This document shows, in pieces, positions 1-8,326 of a stretch of DNA of 48,892 bases. This stretch comes from CAZYAK01 sp964403335. GTDB taxonomy: Bacteria; Patescibacteriota; Gracilibacteria; Peribacterales; Peribacteraceae. The notes below the pieces were generated by a model that saw nothing but the letters and a program-made list of their open reading frames with translations, was not told the DNA's origin and searched no databases. Position 1 is the stretch's first letter, and every line of letters starts with the position of its first letter. The translations under genes were made by a program, and so were the position numbers. The stretch spans positions 1-48,892 of the forward strand of contig CAYOFI010000011.1 in the NCBI GenBank assembly GCA_964403335.1, written 5' to 3'.

Positions 1-86
1 AGGGAGAAGGAGCTGCCCCAAAGGGGACCCCTTGGGTGAGGATGAGGCCAAAACAAAAACACACAAAACAAAATCCCCCGCACGAT
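1..86. repeat. REP-like GC-rich repeat, partial (copy 1)
   Basis: Bases 1-48 are the exact reverse complement of 26629-26676, followed by an A/C-rich spacer like those of the other copies. The core holds nested inverted repeats (CCCAAGGGGTCCCC type). The element is cut by the window edge, so its full length is unknown. It lies downstream of the penicillin-binding protein gene, whose stop codon is at 92. Confidence 0.75.
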
Positions 87-91
87 AGAAC

Positions 92-2119
92 TCACTTTGC
101 CGCCACCGCCCGCTGCAGAAACGCTTTCCAAATGGGAGCCGCTGCCGTCAGTCCGTCTGCTTTGTAATCGAGTGCCGTGTTGTCGGCGTTGCCGACCCAA
201 ACGCCCACGACCAGGTCACCGCTCATGCCGAGCGTCCACGTGTTGTTCACGCCGTACTGGGTGCAGTTGCCGTTTTTCAGACGCTTGAAACAGACGTTGC
301 TCGTCCCGGTCTTCGCCGTCGTTGATCGACCTGGAATCGTGAGGGCGTTGCGCCAAAATCCGGCGGGGCGATTGTTGGGATCACTGAGAATGGCGGCGAC
401 ATCGCGCGCGGCTTGCGCGGGGATGGCCTGACGCACATCGACTTTGGGCGGCAGATAGACGGGGGCCTCCTCCGCATCGTTGATGGAGAGAATCGTGCGC
501 ATGGGGACGAAGGCTCCACTACTCCCGAGCGTCGCATATGCCTGCACCATTTCCAGCAGCGGAACTTCGGCCGCACCCAAGGCCATGGGCCAGCCAAAAG
601 TGAATTCGTTTCCCGCAGATGTGAGACCCGCTTTCAATTTCGACGGAGTCGTCACGCCTGCGGCCGACGCGAGACGCAAGACAGGTTCTTCACCGCCGGC
701 AAATTGGAACGCGCGAATGGCGGGGAGGTTGCGGGACCAGGCGAGCGCGGTGCGGACGGTCATCCGTCCTTTGAAGGAGCCATCGTAATTTTTGGGTGTG
801 ATGGTGCCGATCTTGAGCGGTGTGTCATCAATGGTGCCTTTGGCATTGAGTCCGTTCGCGAACGCGGCGGCGTAGACCAGCGGCTTGAAACTGGATCCCG
901 GCTGACGGGGGACGCGTGCCATATCGATCTTTCCTTTTTGGGATTCATCAAAATATTCGGGACTGCCGACGTACGCGAGCACATCACGCGACTTGCGGTC
1001 GATGGCCACGAGCGCGATGTTTTTGGCTTTGGCTTTTTTGGCGATGGCCGGGAAGAGTTCGGCAATCACTTGCTCGGCTTTCTTCTGCAGATCCAAATCC
1101 AATGTCGTCGTAACCGTCAGCCCGGCCCTGGGCCACGCGTCTTCCTCCCCGCGGCTCTGCATCATGGCGTTCACTTTGTCGCGGACCAGCAACGAAAAAT
1201 GCGGGGCTTGCAACGGCACGCTGCTGCGCGGGCGGAATTCCATGGTCTGTAAGTCTCGGCGTGCCTGAATGAAGTCCTCGTCGGAAATATATCCCAAACG
1301 TTTCATGCTTTTCAGCACGATATCGCTGCGGCCGTCCACGAGCACCGATCCGCTTTGCGTGTCGAGCACCTGGCCGATGAGACCCATTTCCGACTCCGTG
1401 GAACGCACATGCGAGCCGTACGGCGAATAATACGACGGCCGTTGCGGCAAGGCCGCAAGGACCGCGGCCTGCGCGAGCGTCAGGTCCTTCGCCTCCACGC
1501 CGAAGTACTGCAACGACGCGCGGCCGATGCCGTACCAGTTGTGCCCGAACGAGACGCGGTTGAGATAGAGGGCCAAGATGTCATCCTTCTCCATCTGCGT
1601 TTCCAATCTGCAAGCCATCAAAATTTCCCGCAACTTGCGGGTGATGGTTTTTTCGCGGTCGAGAAATGCGGTGCGCATCAGCTGCTGCGTGATCGTGGAC
1701 GCGCCCTGCGATTTGTAGTCCTCGGCGTTCGCTTTCACCGCGCGAAGAAGCGCGATGGGATCGATGCATGGCCGTCCGTAGAACCGTTCGTCTTCAATGG
1801 CGATGATGGCGTTGCGCATCACCTCGGGGATATTTTCCGAGGGGACGACCAGGCGGTCTTCCTCCGTGAAGACATGATAAATCTCGCGGCCTCTGCGGTC
1901 CGTGATACGGATGGTCTGTTGCGGCTTCAGGCTTTCGGCGTTCACCACGGGCAGCGACGCCCACAGGATCTGGATATACGAACACGCGCCTGCAAGGCCG
2001 ATGGTGAACAATGCGCTCACGCTCGCCATGCATATGCGCTTGAACGACGACGGACGGGGCGGCACGGCGGGGGCGAGTGGGAGCATTGTCATCTGAGACG
2101 CGAGATACTCCTCTTCCAT
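92..2119 (-). CDS. Bifunctional penicillin-binding protein (class A, PBP1A-like)
   Basis: 675 aa peptidoglycan synthase that would polymerise lipid II and cross-link stem peptides on the outer face of the membrane. One N-terminal TM segment lies at about residues 31-55. The glycosyltransferase-51 domain (about 80-250) shows catalytic E109-D110, GASTITQQ (139-146), RKLREI (161-166) and ILALYLN (181-187). The transpeptidase domain has SxxK at S409-SF-K412, SxN at S462-R-N464 and KTG at 603-605, so it should be active. The first GT51 motif is odd: EDxxFxxHxG is replaced by EDERFYGRPC, with Arg and Cys where His and Gly are usual. Length is typical. The gene is divergent from the ECF sigma gene and shares a 150-bp intergenic region holding a repeat hairpin. 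No Shine-Dalgarno or clear -10 is visible at this start; an ATG ten codons in is an alternative. Confidence 0.93.
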   Translation of the reverse strand: MEEEYLASQMTMLPLAPAVPPRPSSFKRICMASVSALFTIGLAGACSYIQILWASLPVVNAESLKPQQTIRITDRRGREIYHVFTEEDRLVVPSENIPEVMRNAIIAIEDERFYGRPCIDPIALLRAVKANAEDYKSQGASTITQQLMRTAFLDREKTITRKLREILMACRLETQMEKDDILALYLNRVSFGHNWYGIGRASLQYFGVEAKDLTLAQAAVLAALPQRPSYYSPYGSHVRSTESEMGLIGQVLDTQSGSVLVDGRSDIVLKSMKRLGYISDEDFIQARRDLQTMEFRPRSSVPLQAPHFSLLVRDKVNAMMQSRGEEDAWPRAGLTVTTTLDLDLQKKAEQVIAELFPAIAKKAKAKNIALVAIDRKSRDVLAYVGSPEYFDESQKGKIDMARVPRQPGSSFKPLVYAAAFANGLNAKGTIDDTPLKIGTITPKNYDGSFKGRMTVRTALAWSRNLPAIRAFQFAGGEEPVLRLASAAGVTTPSKLKAGLTSAGNEFTFGWPMALGAAEVPLLEMVQAYATLGSSGAFVPMRTILSINDAEEAPVYLPPKVDVRQAIPAQAARDVAAILSDPNNRPAGFWRNALTIPGRSTTAKTGTSNVCFKRLKNGNCTQYGVNNTWTLGMSGDLVVGVWVGNADNTALDYKADGLTAAAPIWKAFLQRAVAAK

Positions 2120-2166
2120 GTCATCCGATCAAGCAACAATGGACGAATTGGATTGCGGAGAGACAA

Positions 2167-2227
2167 GAATCAGAATCCAGAAGCCAAAAGCCAACTTTTC
2201 TGGTCTTTGGCTTCCGGATTCTGATTC
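2167..2227. repeat. Tandem-repeat hairpin A (7-bp units)
   Basis: Arms 2167-2193 and 2201-2227 (27 nt each, a few mismatches) flank a 7-nt loop. Each arm is built from 7-bp units such as GAATCCA, GAAGCCA and AAAGCCA, and their complements. It lies between two divergent genes, so it cannot be a simple 3' terminator for either. The unit resembles that of hairpin B at 4361-4420. Confidence 0.8.
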
Positions 2228-2256
2228 TCATCTGTAACAATTCTCAAACGAGCGCG

Positions 2257-2262
2257 TAGTAT
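2257..2262 (+). promoter_or_regulatory. -10 box of leaderless ECF sigma gene
   Basis: TAGTAT lies 8 nt before the ATG at 2271. No convincing -35 box is seen. The spacing matches the leaderless pattern found at many genes in this window. Confidence 0.45.
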
Positions 2263-2270
2263 GTGTGCAT

Positions 2271-2843
2271 ATGCAAGCACAAGACATCTCTGCGTGCGTC
2301 GAGCGTTGCCGCTCCGGCGACTTGGACGCCTTCGATCCTTTGTACCGCCATTTCGTCACTCCCATCTACACGTATCTCTTGCGACGTGCGATGGACAAAG
2401 CCCTTGCCGAAGACCTCACCAGTCAGACCTTTTTGAAAGCGCTGGAACGCATCAAGCAATACTCCCCTTCCAAAGGTCCGTTTGTCGCCTGGCTCTACGG
2501 CATCGCGCGCAATGCGCTGACGGATCACTTCCGCGCGCTGCGCCCGCATACGGCGGTTGAAGACGCGTGGGACCTGTCCTCCGAAGAAGACGTCCAGCTG
2601 GATGTGCACGACCGCCTGGAGTACCGGAAGATCCGCGACGCCTTGCACACTCTTGATGCCGCCAAACGCGAAATCGTGCTGCTGCGGCTGTGGGACGGAC
2701 TGAGCTATCAAGAGATCGCCGCGATCACCGGCAAGACGGAAACAAATTGCAAAGTGATCTTCCACCGCACCATTCAAGACCTCCGTTCTTCCATTCCCCT
2801 TGCCCTGCTTCTCCTCATCCTCCTTTCTCCCATCCGACTATGA
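2271..2843 (+). CDS. ECF-type RNA polymerase sigma-70 factor
   Basis: 190 aa alternative sigma factor. Region 2 (about 10-85) has the typical pattern LYRHFVTPIYTYLLRRA..DLTSQTFLKAL followed by WLYGIARNALTDHFR. Region 4 (about 120-175) shows DAAKREIVLLRLWDGLSYQEIAAITGK, the -35-binding helix-turn-helix. The last 15 residues are strikingly hydrophobic (LALLLLILL), unusual for a sigma factor and possibly a membrane or anti-sigma contact. I chose ATG 2271 over GTG 2265 because TAGTAT sits 8 nt upstream. Its stop overlaps the start of the next gene (ATGA), so it is translationally coupled to a membrane protein that is probably its anti-sigma partner. Target promoters cannot be inferred. Confidence 0.9.
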   Translation: MQAQDISACVERCRSGDLDAFDPLYRHFVTPIYTYLLRRAMDKALAEDLTSQTFLKALERIKQYSPSKGPFVAWLYGIARNALTDHFRALRPHTAVEDAWDLSSEEDVQLDVHDRLEYRKIRDALHTLDAAKREIVLLRLWDGLSYQEIAAITGKTETNCKVIFHRTIQDLRSSIPLALLLLILLSPIRL

Positions 2844-4354
2844 CTCTTGATTCCCGTATTCAGGCCTTCCTGGACGATCTGTACGCGATTGATCCGGAAC
2901 TGAAGACGCACGAGGAGGAATTGCTTCCCCTCCTGCACCAACTGCTTCACGCCGACCCCGGCCGCGAACCCGATGCGGCATTCGTCCAAGAACTGCGGTC
3001 GCGCTTACAACACCGCGCAACCGAACTTTCTTCCTCATCCCCTTCCCTCTCTTCCCTTATGAACCGCTTTCTCTACGCCGGCGCCGGCGCCCTCGCGGCG
3101 CTCGTCATCGCCATTCCCGCCGTGTACTACGGCACGCAGGAAACCGCGCCAGCCGCGACGGGCACCTCGCTCTTCGCGTATCACGTCACCGACGCTCCCG
3201 CGAATGCGTTCGGCAGTTTGCAGTCCGTCCAAACCGAAGGCGGCCCGCGCAATCAAAGCGGAGGAGGAGGCGGCGGAGTGGGTGGCGGCGGCAACGGATA
3301 CGCCAGTGCCGTCCCGGCCGCCGCGCCATCCGTCGCGATGGACTCCGCGGCGACGGCAGATGCCAAACTTGTCGCTCCCGGCGAGTACGGCGAGATCTCC
3401 CAATATCACTACACGTATTCCGGCGCACTGCCGGAGCTCCCCGAAGGAACCGTCTCGGTCCTTAAACGCGAACGCGGCAACCGTCCGGGCATCGGTTCGA
3501 TTTTGAACACCTTCGCGCTCGGCAATATCGATTTGGCGTCGTTCGACGGCGCGGTCATCGATTCCGCATCCTTCAGCCAAGACGAACAGTACGGATACAA
3601 CTTCTCGGTGATGCTGAAAGAAGGCACTGTCTTCATCAATCAAAACTGGGAGAAGTGGCCGCATCCGGAAAATGCCTGCCGCGACGAAGCCTGCTACCAG
3701 CGCTACCGCGTGAAGATCGGCGAACTGCTTCCCGATGCCGACCTGCTGCGCATCGCCGCCGCCTTCGTGACGGAGCACGGCATCGACACGGCGCAGTACG
3801 GCGAACCCGAAGTCGACAACGCCTGGCGGCGCGATTACGACCGTTCGACGGACAAGGCCCAGTACTACATCCCCGAAAGTCAGCAAGTGCTGTACCCGCT
3901 CCTGCTCGACGGCCGTCCGGTGTATGACCAGGGCGGCGCGAAGACCGGCATCCGCGTCAGCGTCAGCAACCGCGAGAAGCGCGTCTCCGACGTCTGGGGC
4001 ATCCAGAGCCAAAGCTACACGCGCTCCGCCTACGACGCCGTCTCCGGCAGCGGCGCGATCCATGCGTTCCTCGGCAAGCTGGACAGCATCGACAAGCAGT
4101 TCTATTCCCCGAACGCCAAGATCAAGAATATCGACGTGACACTCGGCGAACCCGTGCTCGGCTACGTCACGTACTACGCCTACGACAAAGTTCCCGCGCA
4201 AGAACTTGTTGTGCCGGCCCTCATCTTCCCCGTCACAGGAACCTCGGATGCCGCCAACCCCATCTGGCGCCAGAACGTGGTGGTCCCGCTGGCCGCGGAA
4301 CTGCTGGCGCAGAATAATGGGCCGTTTCCGGTGGATGGACCGGTGCTGCGCTAA
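2840..4354 (+). CDS. Membrane-anchored anti-sigma-like protein
   Basis: 504 aa. The cytoplasmic N-terminus (1-72) is acidic and helical, as in anti-sigma factors, though I see no zinc-binding HxxxCxxC motif. A single TM segment spans about 77-97. The exported part begins with a Gly-rich stretch (about 145-165, poly-Gly with Asn), then a large domain of about 300 residues that I do not recognise, rich in Tyr and with one Cys pair (about 285-290). The start ATG overlaps the sigma stop by 4 nt (ATGA), and this coupling together with topology is the main evidence for an anti-sigma or sensor role. The gene converges on the TMTC-like gene across hairpin B. The C-terminal domain could sense envelope state; that is inference. 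Confidence 0.7.
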   Translation: MTLDSRIQAFLDDLYAIDPELKTHEEELLPLLHQLLHADPGREPDAAFVQELRSRLQHRATELSSSSPSLSSLMNRFLYAGAGALAALVIAIPAVYYGTQETAPAATGTSLFAYHVTDAPANAFGSLQSVQTEGGPRNQSGGGGGGVGGGGNGYASAVPAAAPSVAMDSAATADAKLVAPGEYGEISQYHYTYSGALPELPEGTVSVLKRERGNRPGIGSILNTFALGNIDLASFDGAVIDSASFSQDEQYGYNFSVMLKEGTVFINQNWEKWPHPENACRDEACYQRYRVKIGELLPDADLLRIAAAFVTEHGIDTAQYGEPEVDNAWRRDYDRSTDKAQYYIPESQQVLYPLLLDGRPVYDQGGAKTGIRVSVSNREKRVSDVWGIQSQSYTRSAYDAVSGSGAIHAFLGKLDSIDKQFYSPNAKIKNIDVTLGEPVLGYVTYYAYDKVPAQELVVPALIFPVTGTSDAANPIWRQNVVVPLAAELLAQNNGPFPVDGPVLR

Positions 4355-4360
4355 GAAAGC

Positions 4361-4420
4361 AGAATCCAGATACCAGAAGCCAGGTTTCCCCTGGTTTCTG
4401 GTTTTTGGCATCTGGTTTTT
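4361..4420. repeat. Tandem-repeat hairpin B (7-bp units)
   Basis: Inverted repeat between two convergent genes. The right part reads as successive 7-bp units CTGGTTT, CTGGTTT, TTGGCAT, CTGGTTT; the left arm carries the complementary CCAGATA, CCAGAAG, CCAGG. Several mismatches would be G-U pairs in RNA. It could act as a bidirectional terminator here, but related hairpins occur in other contexts. The unit sequence is close to that of hairpin A. Confidence 0.75.
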
Positions 4421-6218
4421 ATTTCCCAACCATTGCCCGCATTTTCTGCAAATGCTCCCCTGCCTTCTCGTATCCCGGATTGATCGCCACGATTTTTTCC
4501 AAGTGCGCCATCGCCTCCGGCAAGCGGCCGAGTGACGCGAGCAGGCCTGCAAGATGGTAGTGCGACGCAAGCAGGTTCGGATTCAACGCGAGCGCCCGGT
4601 CATAGGCGGCGATCGCCTCCGTCGTCCGGTTGCGCTGCTCGTAGGCAAGTCCCAAATTGTGATGGGCATCGGCGATAAGCGGGCCCTTTTTTGTCACCTG
4701 CACGTACACCGCCAAAGCGCTGTCGCGGTCGCCCGAGCGTTCCAACATTTGGGCAAGCGTGACGTACACCCCCGCATCATCAATGGTGATCTGCGGTTTT
4801 TTGTCGGTAATGGCGACGGCTTTGCGCAAGTATTCGATGCCGCCTTTGATATCGCCTCGCGCTTCACGGAACAATCCGGCGTTCACGTGCGCGGCCAAGT
4901 TTTGCGGATCCAACCGCAGCGCTTCCGCAATCGCCGCCTCCGCCTCGCTCAAACGGTTTTGTCTTCGCAGGATATCCGCCAAATTGTTATGGGCCATCGC
5001 CGACTCCGGATACTGCGCGATGACATTCGTATATAACGCTTCGCTGTTTTTCCACGTCGTACCCTGCGCGTATGTTTTCATGCCGAGGACAAAAATAGCG
5101 GCCGTCACGACAACAGTGCTCGTTATTTCCAAAGCTTTCCCACGGCGCGCGATCCATTGGAGTACAAGAGCGACGAGGACAAAGATGCCGATAGACGCCA
5201 GATAGACGTAGCGATCGGATGCGAAGAACAGGAATCCATTTTTGTAGAACGTCGAGAACGACGGTGCGAGCATGCCGAGGAAAAACAGCAGACAGAATGC
5301 CGCCACTCGATTCCAGCGCAACATCAACAGCGCAACAATGCCCAGCGCGGCGACAATCAGGAACGGCGCGAAAAATTCCGGCGACGCGAACGTGACGGGC
5401 GTCGATTGCGGATAGATGACGGAAAACTGCAGCGGCACAATGAGTTGCCGCAGGAAGAACACGATGCTCTTCCCCAGCAGCAATATGCGCTCCCACAATC
5501 CGAATGTCCCGAGCGCCTGCGACTTTCCGCCCACGGCGATGATGCCGAAAACAATACTGAGAATCAGATAGGGAATTTTTTCCATGAACATCCGCTTCGT
5601 CCATTTCCGTCCCTGCACCCAATCGATGCCGAGCAAGACAAAAGGTAAGAGAAGTCCGGACACTTTACTGAGGAGCGAGAGCAAAAAGACACCGACGCTC
5701 GCCCAGTACGTCACGGGCTTTTCCGATTCGCGATACCGGAGATACAGACAAAGGCTCCCCAGGAAAAACAATGAGGAGAGCAGATCTTTGCGCGCTGCGG
5801 CCCACAGCACCGCTTCGGTTTGTATCGGATGGATGGCGAATAGCAGTGCCACGACACATCCCAGCGTGCGATTGCGCAGGAGCATCGTGATAATCGCGAA
5901 TACCAAGAGCGCATTCGCGATGTGCAGCATCAAGTTGGTGAAGTGATACCCCGCAGGCCACAATCCAAACATCGCGTGTTCAAGTTGATACGAAATGAGC
6001 GTGAGCGGCACGTACAATTCCGGATCGTAGGTTTTGAAGGTGTAACCGACCGAGCGCGCGGTCAATTCTTGAATGACCGGGTTTTGATAGATCAGCGGCC
6101 CGTCATCGATGGACACGAAGTCATTGCCCAGGTGCGGTCCGTAGACAATCAGGCACAGCACGCCGATGACGGCGCAGAGCAAAGCGGTGGGGACGTCGTC
6201 CAGGAAACGGCGGAACAT
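4419..6218 (-). CDS. TMTC-like multi-pass membrane protein with TPR repeats
   Basis: About 599 aa. The first ~380 residues form roughly ten TM helices of GT-C glycosyltransferase style, with an early acidic pair in the first loop (SIDDGPLIYQNP, about 38-49) placed like the catalytic acidic motif of the PMT/TMTC families. The C-terminal ~210 residues are tetratricopeptide repeats (AHNNLADILRRQNRLSEAEA, AHHNLGLAYEQRNRTTEAI, SHYHLAGLLASLGRLPEAM). Eukaryotic TMTC proteins are O-mannosyltransferases, and bacterial relatives are usually uncharacterised, so a sugar-transfer role at the membrane is a family-based guess. ATG 6218 is preferred to TTG 6224 because TACCCT (6225-6230) lies 6 nt upstream, the leaderless arrangement. 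It converges on the anti-sigma-like gene. Confidence 0.8.
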   Translation of the reverse strand: MFRRFLDDVPTALLCAVIGVLCLIVYGPHLGNDFVSIDDGPLIYQNPVIQELTARSVGYTFKTYDPELYVPLTLISYQLEHAMFGLWPAGYHFTNLMLHIANALLVFAIITMLLRNRTLGCVVALLFAIHPIQTEAVLWAAARKDLLSSLFFLGSLCLYLRYRESEKPVTYWASVGVFLLSLLSKVSGLLLPFVLLGIDWVQGRKWTKRMFMEKIPYLILSIVFGIIAVGGKSQALGTFGLWERILLLGKSIVFFLRQLIVPLQFSVIYPQSTPVTFASPEFFAPFLIVAALGIVALLMLRWNRVAAFCLLFFLGMLAPSFSTFYKNGFLFFASDRYVYLASIGIFVLVALVLQWIARRGKALEITSTVVVTAAIFVLGMKTYAQGTTWKNSEALYTNVIAQYPESAMAHNNLADILRRQNRLSEAEAAIAEALRLDPQNLAAHVNAGLFREARGDIKGGIEYLRKAVAITDKKPQITIDDAGVYVTLAQMLERSGDRDSALAVYVQVTKKGPLIADAHHNLGLAYEQRNRTTEAIAAYDRALALNPNLLASHYHLAGLLASLGRLPEAMAHLEKIVAINPGYEKAGEHLQKMRAMVGK

Positions 6219-6254
6219 GGGCAAAGGGTACGCGCCACTGTGCTTTTCATATTA

Positions 6255-6283
6255 TTGCTCAAATTAATAAATTATGCTATAAT
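6255..6283 (+). promoter_or_regulatory. Sigma-70 promoter of EamA transporter gene
   Basis: TTGCTC (6255-6260), a 17-bp spacer, then TATAAT (6278-6283) with an extended -10 TG at 6275-6276. Transcription would start near 6290, leaving only about 11 nt of leader before ATG 6302. This is the best consensus promoter in the window. Confidence 0.8.
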
Positions 6284-6301
6284 ACTACTAACACCCACCA
6301 C

Positions 6302-7300
6302 ATGATCATCGTCACCCTCAAAAGATGGCCGTTTGTCTATTGGACACGCCAAACCGCATCCAGCGTGGCTATTGGTTGGATGATGCTGTGCGTGACGGTC
6401 CTCAGTGCCGGTACCTACAGCGGATTTGCCAAGGTTCTGACCAGCGCGTTGGCACCGCTCGCATTCGTGTTCGTGAGCGAGTTTTTGACGGCGATGTTCG
6501 TGCTGCTCTCCTTTGGGGCGATGCCGATGCTGCGAAAATTGATGCAGCTGGACAAAAAACTGTATCTGCCGCTCCTCGTCGTCGGGCTCACGAGCGGAAC
6601 AGCCGCTCCTCTTTTGATGTTCGCGGGTTTAGGGAGGAGTTCCGCCGTCAACGCATCGCTCCTCGGCAATACCGAAATGGTTTTCTTGCTGATTTTGGCG
6701 ATGCTGCTCTTGGGTGAACGCTGCACGCGCGCGCAGATCTATTCGGCATGTTTGATATTTTTCGGCATGGTCGTCATCGCCCTGCGCGGATTCACGGAAG
6801 GGTTCGTACTCCAAGCCGGAGACGGATTGCTGGTCGCCGCAAGCGTGACGTGGGCGGTCGGGAGCATCACGTTCCGCAAGTACCTGCATCAAGATCCGAA
6901 CTTGGTGATGCTCGTCCGCTCGCTGATTGCCGTCACATTCTTCTTTATTCTCTCGTCGCTCATCGGTCCGTCCTTGCTGGAAGACATCCGTGCGTTCCCC
7001 ATCGCCCTGCTCCCCGCGCTGCTGGGCTTCGCATTCATCTCGCGCTTCTTAAACGTTTTCTCGTTCTATGAATCCCTCGATCGTCTGCCGGTGACGAGCG
7101 TCTCGCTCCTCTGCAATCTCACATCGATTGTGTCCATCATTTTCGCACACTTCTACGTCGGCGAACCGATCGAAGGTTTTCACCTTGCGGGAGGAGGTCT
7201 GATCATCCTCGGCACGATCTTGCTGGAAATGTCCGGCATGCACCCCTCGCGCAAACATCACGAGGCGCATGTGCGTCAGCAGCAGGTACAGAGAATGTAA
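6302..7300 (+). CDS. EamA/DMT-family transporter
   Basis: 332 aa with about ten hydrophobic helices in two homologous halves, the layout of the drug/metabolite transporter superfamily. The EamA signature is visible near the end of each half (LLGNTEMVFLLILAMLLLGE and LTSIVSIIFAHFYVGEPIEG). Substrate cannot be predicted; family members export amino acids, metabolites or drugs. A strong promoter precedes it. The stop codon ends at 7300 and the convergent SLH gene stop begins at 7301, leaving no room for a terminator between them. The C-terminal tail is His/Gln-rich and probably cytoplasmic. Confidence 0.88.
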   Translation: MIIVTLKRWPFVYWTRQTASSVAIGWMMLCVTVLSAGTYSGFAKVLTSALAPLAFVFVSEFLTAMFVLLSFGAMPMLRKLMQLDKKLYLPLLVVGLTSGTAAPLLMFAGLGRSSAVNASLLGNTEMVFLLILAMLLLGERCTRAQIYSACLIFFGMVVIALRGFTEGFVLQAGDGLLVAASVTWAVGSITFRKYLHQDPNLVMLVRSLIAVTFFFILSSLIGPSLLEDIRAFPIALLPALLGFAFISRFLNVFSFYESLDRLPVTSVSLLCNLTSIVSIIFAHFYVGEPIEGFHLAGGGLIILGTILLEMSGMHPSRKHHEAHVRQQQVQRM

Positions 7301-8137
7301 TCACCCCCCGTACACCTGCACCGCGATGCTCAGGATTTTGCTGACTTCCGCTCGGTTGATGGATTTGTCGGGACCGAAGTAGCCGGTGGGTTTGCCGCTG
7401 GCATCGGCGTAGCCGTTCACGACGCCATCGAGCACCGCAGTTTTGATCGCACCTGCAAAGAGCGTGGAGGGTGTGACGTCTTTGAACAAATTATCGGCCT
7501 CTGTCAGTTCATCAATGGAAGCGCCGAAGGCCTGCAGCACGGTAATGACGACTTCCGCGCGCGTCGCCGCTCGCTTCGTGTCGACGGTGCCATCCCCGTA
7601 GATCGCGAAATTTTTCTGCTCGGCGCAGGCGACGTACGGTGCGGACCACAATCCTTTCGCGGTGGGATTCTTCGGCTCCGCGGGGCACGACGTTTTATCC
7701 AACTGCGCCGCTTCCACCGCCATCTTCGCCAATTCCGCCAGCGTCACGTTCTTCTCCGGACCGAAGATGCCCGTGGGAATCCCCTTCGCATCTTTGTACC
7801 CGGACACAATCCCCCGCTCCGCCATATCCCGCACATACGGCGCAAACCACGCCGTCAGCGGCACATCCGTCAGCGCGTAGGGAATGTTATTGATGCGGAC
7901 GACAACGGTTGTCGCATTCGGATCATCACGTTCGCCGGGAACTTCCGTGCCATCGGAGGGAAAGAATTCCGCGCTCGCCTCAATCCCCGCTTCCGCGCTC
8001 TCCGCGGCAATATCCGCTTTGTCTTGCGTGAGTACAGGAACGAACGTGTCGACTTCGCGCCGCAGCTCTTCGTCGGGAGTCAGGGCATGGACAGGAACGG
8101 CCAACAGAAACGTCAACGAACACAGAAGAAATCGCAT
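7301..8137 (-). CDS. Secreted S-layer-homology (SLH) domain protein
   Basis: 278 aa. A signal peptide (MRFLLCSLTFLLAVPVHA) fixes the start at 8137; TACACT (8144-8149) lies 6 nt upstream, giving a leaderless mRNA. After a short acidic region, three SLH modules follow at about 92-150, 163-212 and 215-278, with the hallmark FGP...T.AE and GYADASGKPTGYFGPD patterns (GYFGPDKSINRAE in the third). SLH triplets bind secondary cell-wall polymers or sit in surface layers, so this is probably a wall-attached protein made of little else than the anchor. The gene abuts EamA tail to tail without spacer. Confidence 0.87.
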   Translation of the reverse strand: MRFLLCSLTFLLAVPVHALTPDEELRREVDTFVPVLTQDKADIAAESAEAGIEASAEFFPSDGTEVPGERDDPNATTVVVRINNIPYALTDVPLTAWFAPYVRDMAERGIVSGYKDAKGIPTGIFGPEKNVTLAELAKMAVEAAQLDKTSCPAEPKNPTAKGLWSAPYVACAEQKNFAIYGDGTVDTKRAATRAEVVITVLQAFGASIDELTEADNLFKDVTPSTLFAGAIKTAVLDGVVNGYADASGKPTGYFGPDKSINRAEVSKILSIAVQVYGG

Positions 8138-8275
8138 GCGCCGAGTGTACGCAGAGACCCCGACATATTCCATCAGGCCGTATTGCCAATAGACCATAAA
8201 CTTTCTCCGGCAAAATGCCCTCTTAGACCCTTGAATTCTTTTCGGACCTTGCTCACTATTTCTGCGTTTCAGTAC

Positions 8276-8303
8276 TTGCATTACTGGAATAATGTGTTAT
8301 AGT
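8276..8303 (+). promoter_or_regulatory. Promoter of His-rich protein gene
   Basis: TTGCAT (8276-8281), a 16-bp spacer and TATAGT (8298-8303) with TG at 8295-8296. The start near 8310 leaves about 17 nt of leader before ATG 8327, with no Shine-Dalgarno. Confidence 0.65.
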
Positions 8304-8326
8304 ATCAACTTTCCTCATTTCCTTCT

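Noticed and set aside
3035..4570. A 511-codon minus-strand frame across the anti-sigma-like gene
   Set aside because: It spans hairpin B and two real genes, with no recognisable motif; the plus-strand frame is coupled to the sigma gene.
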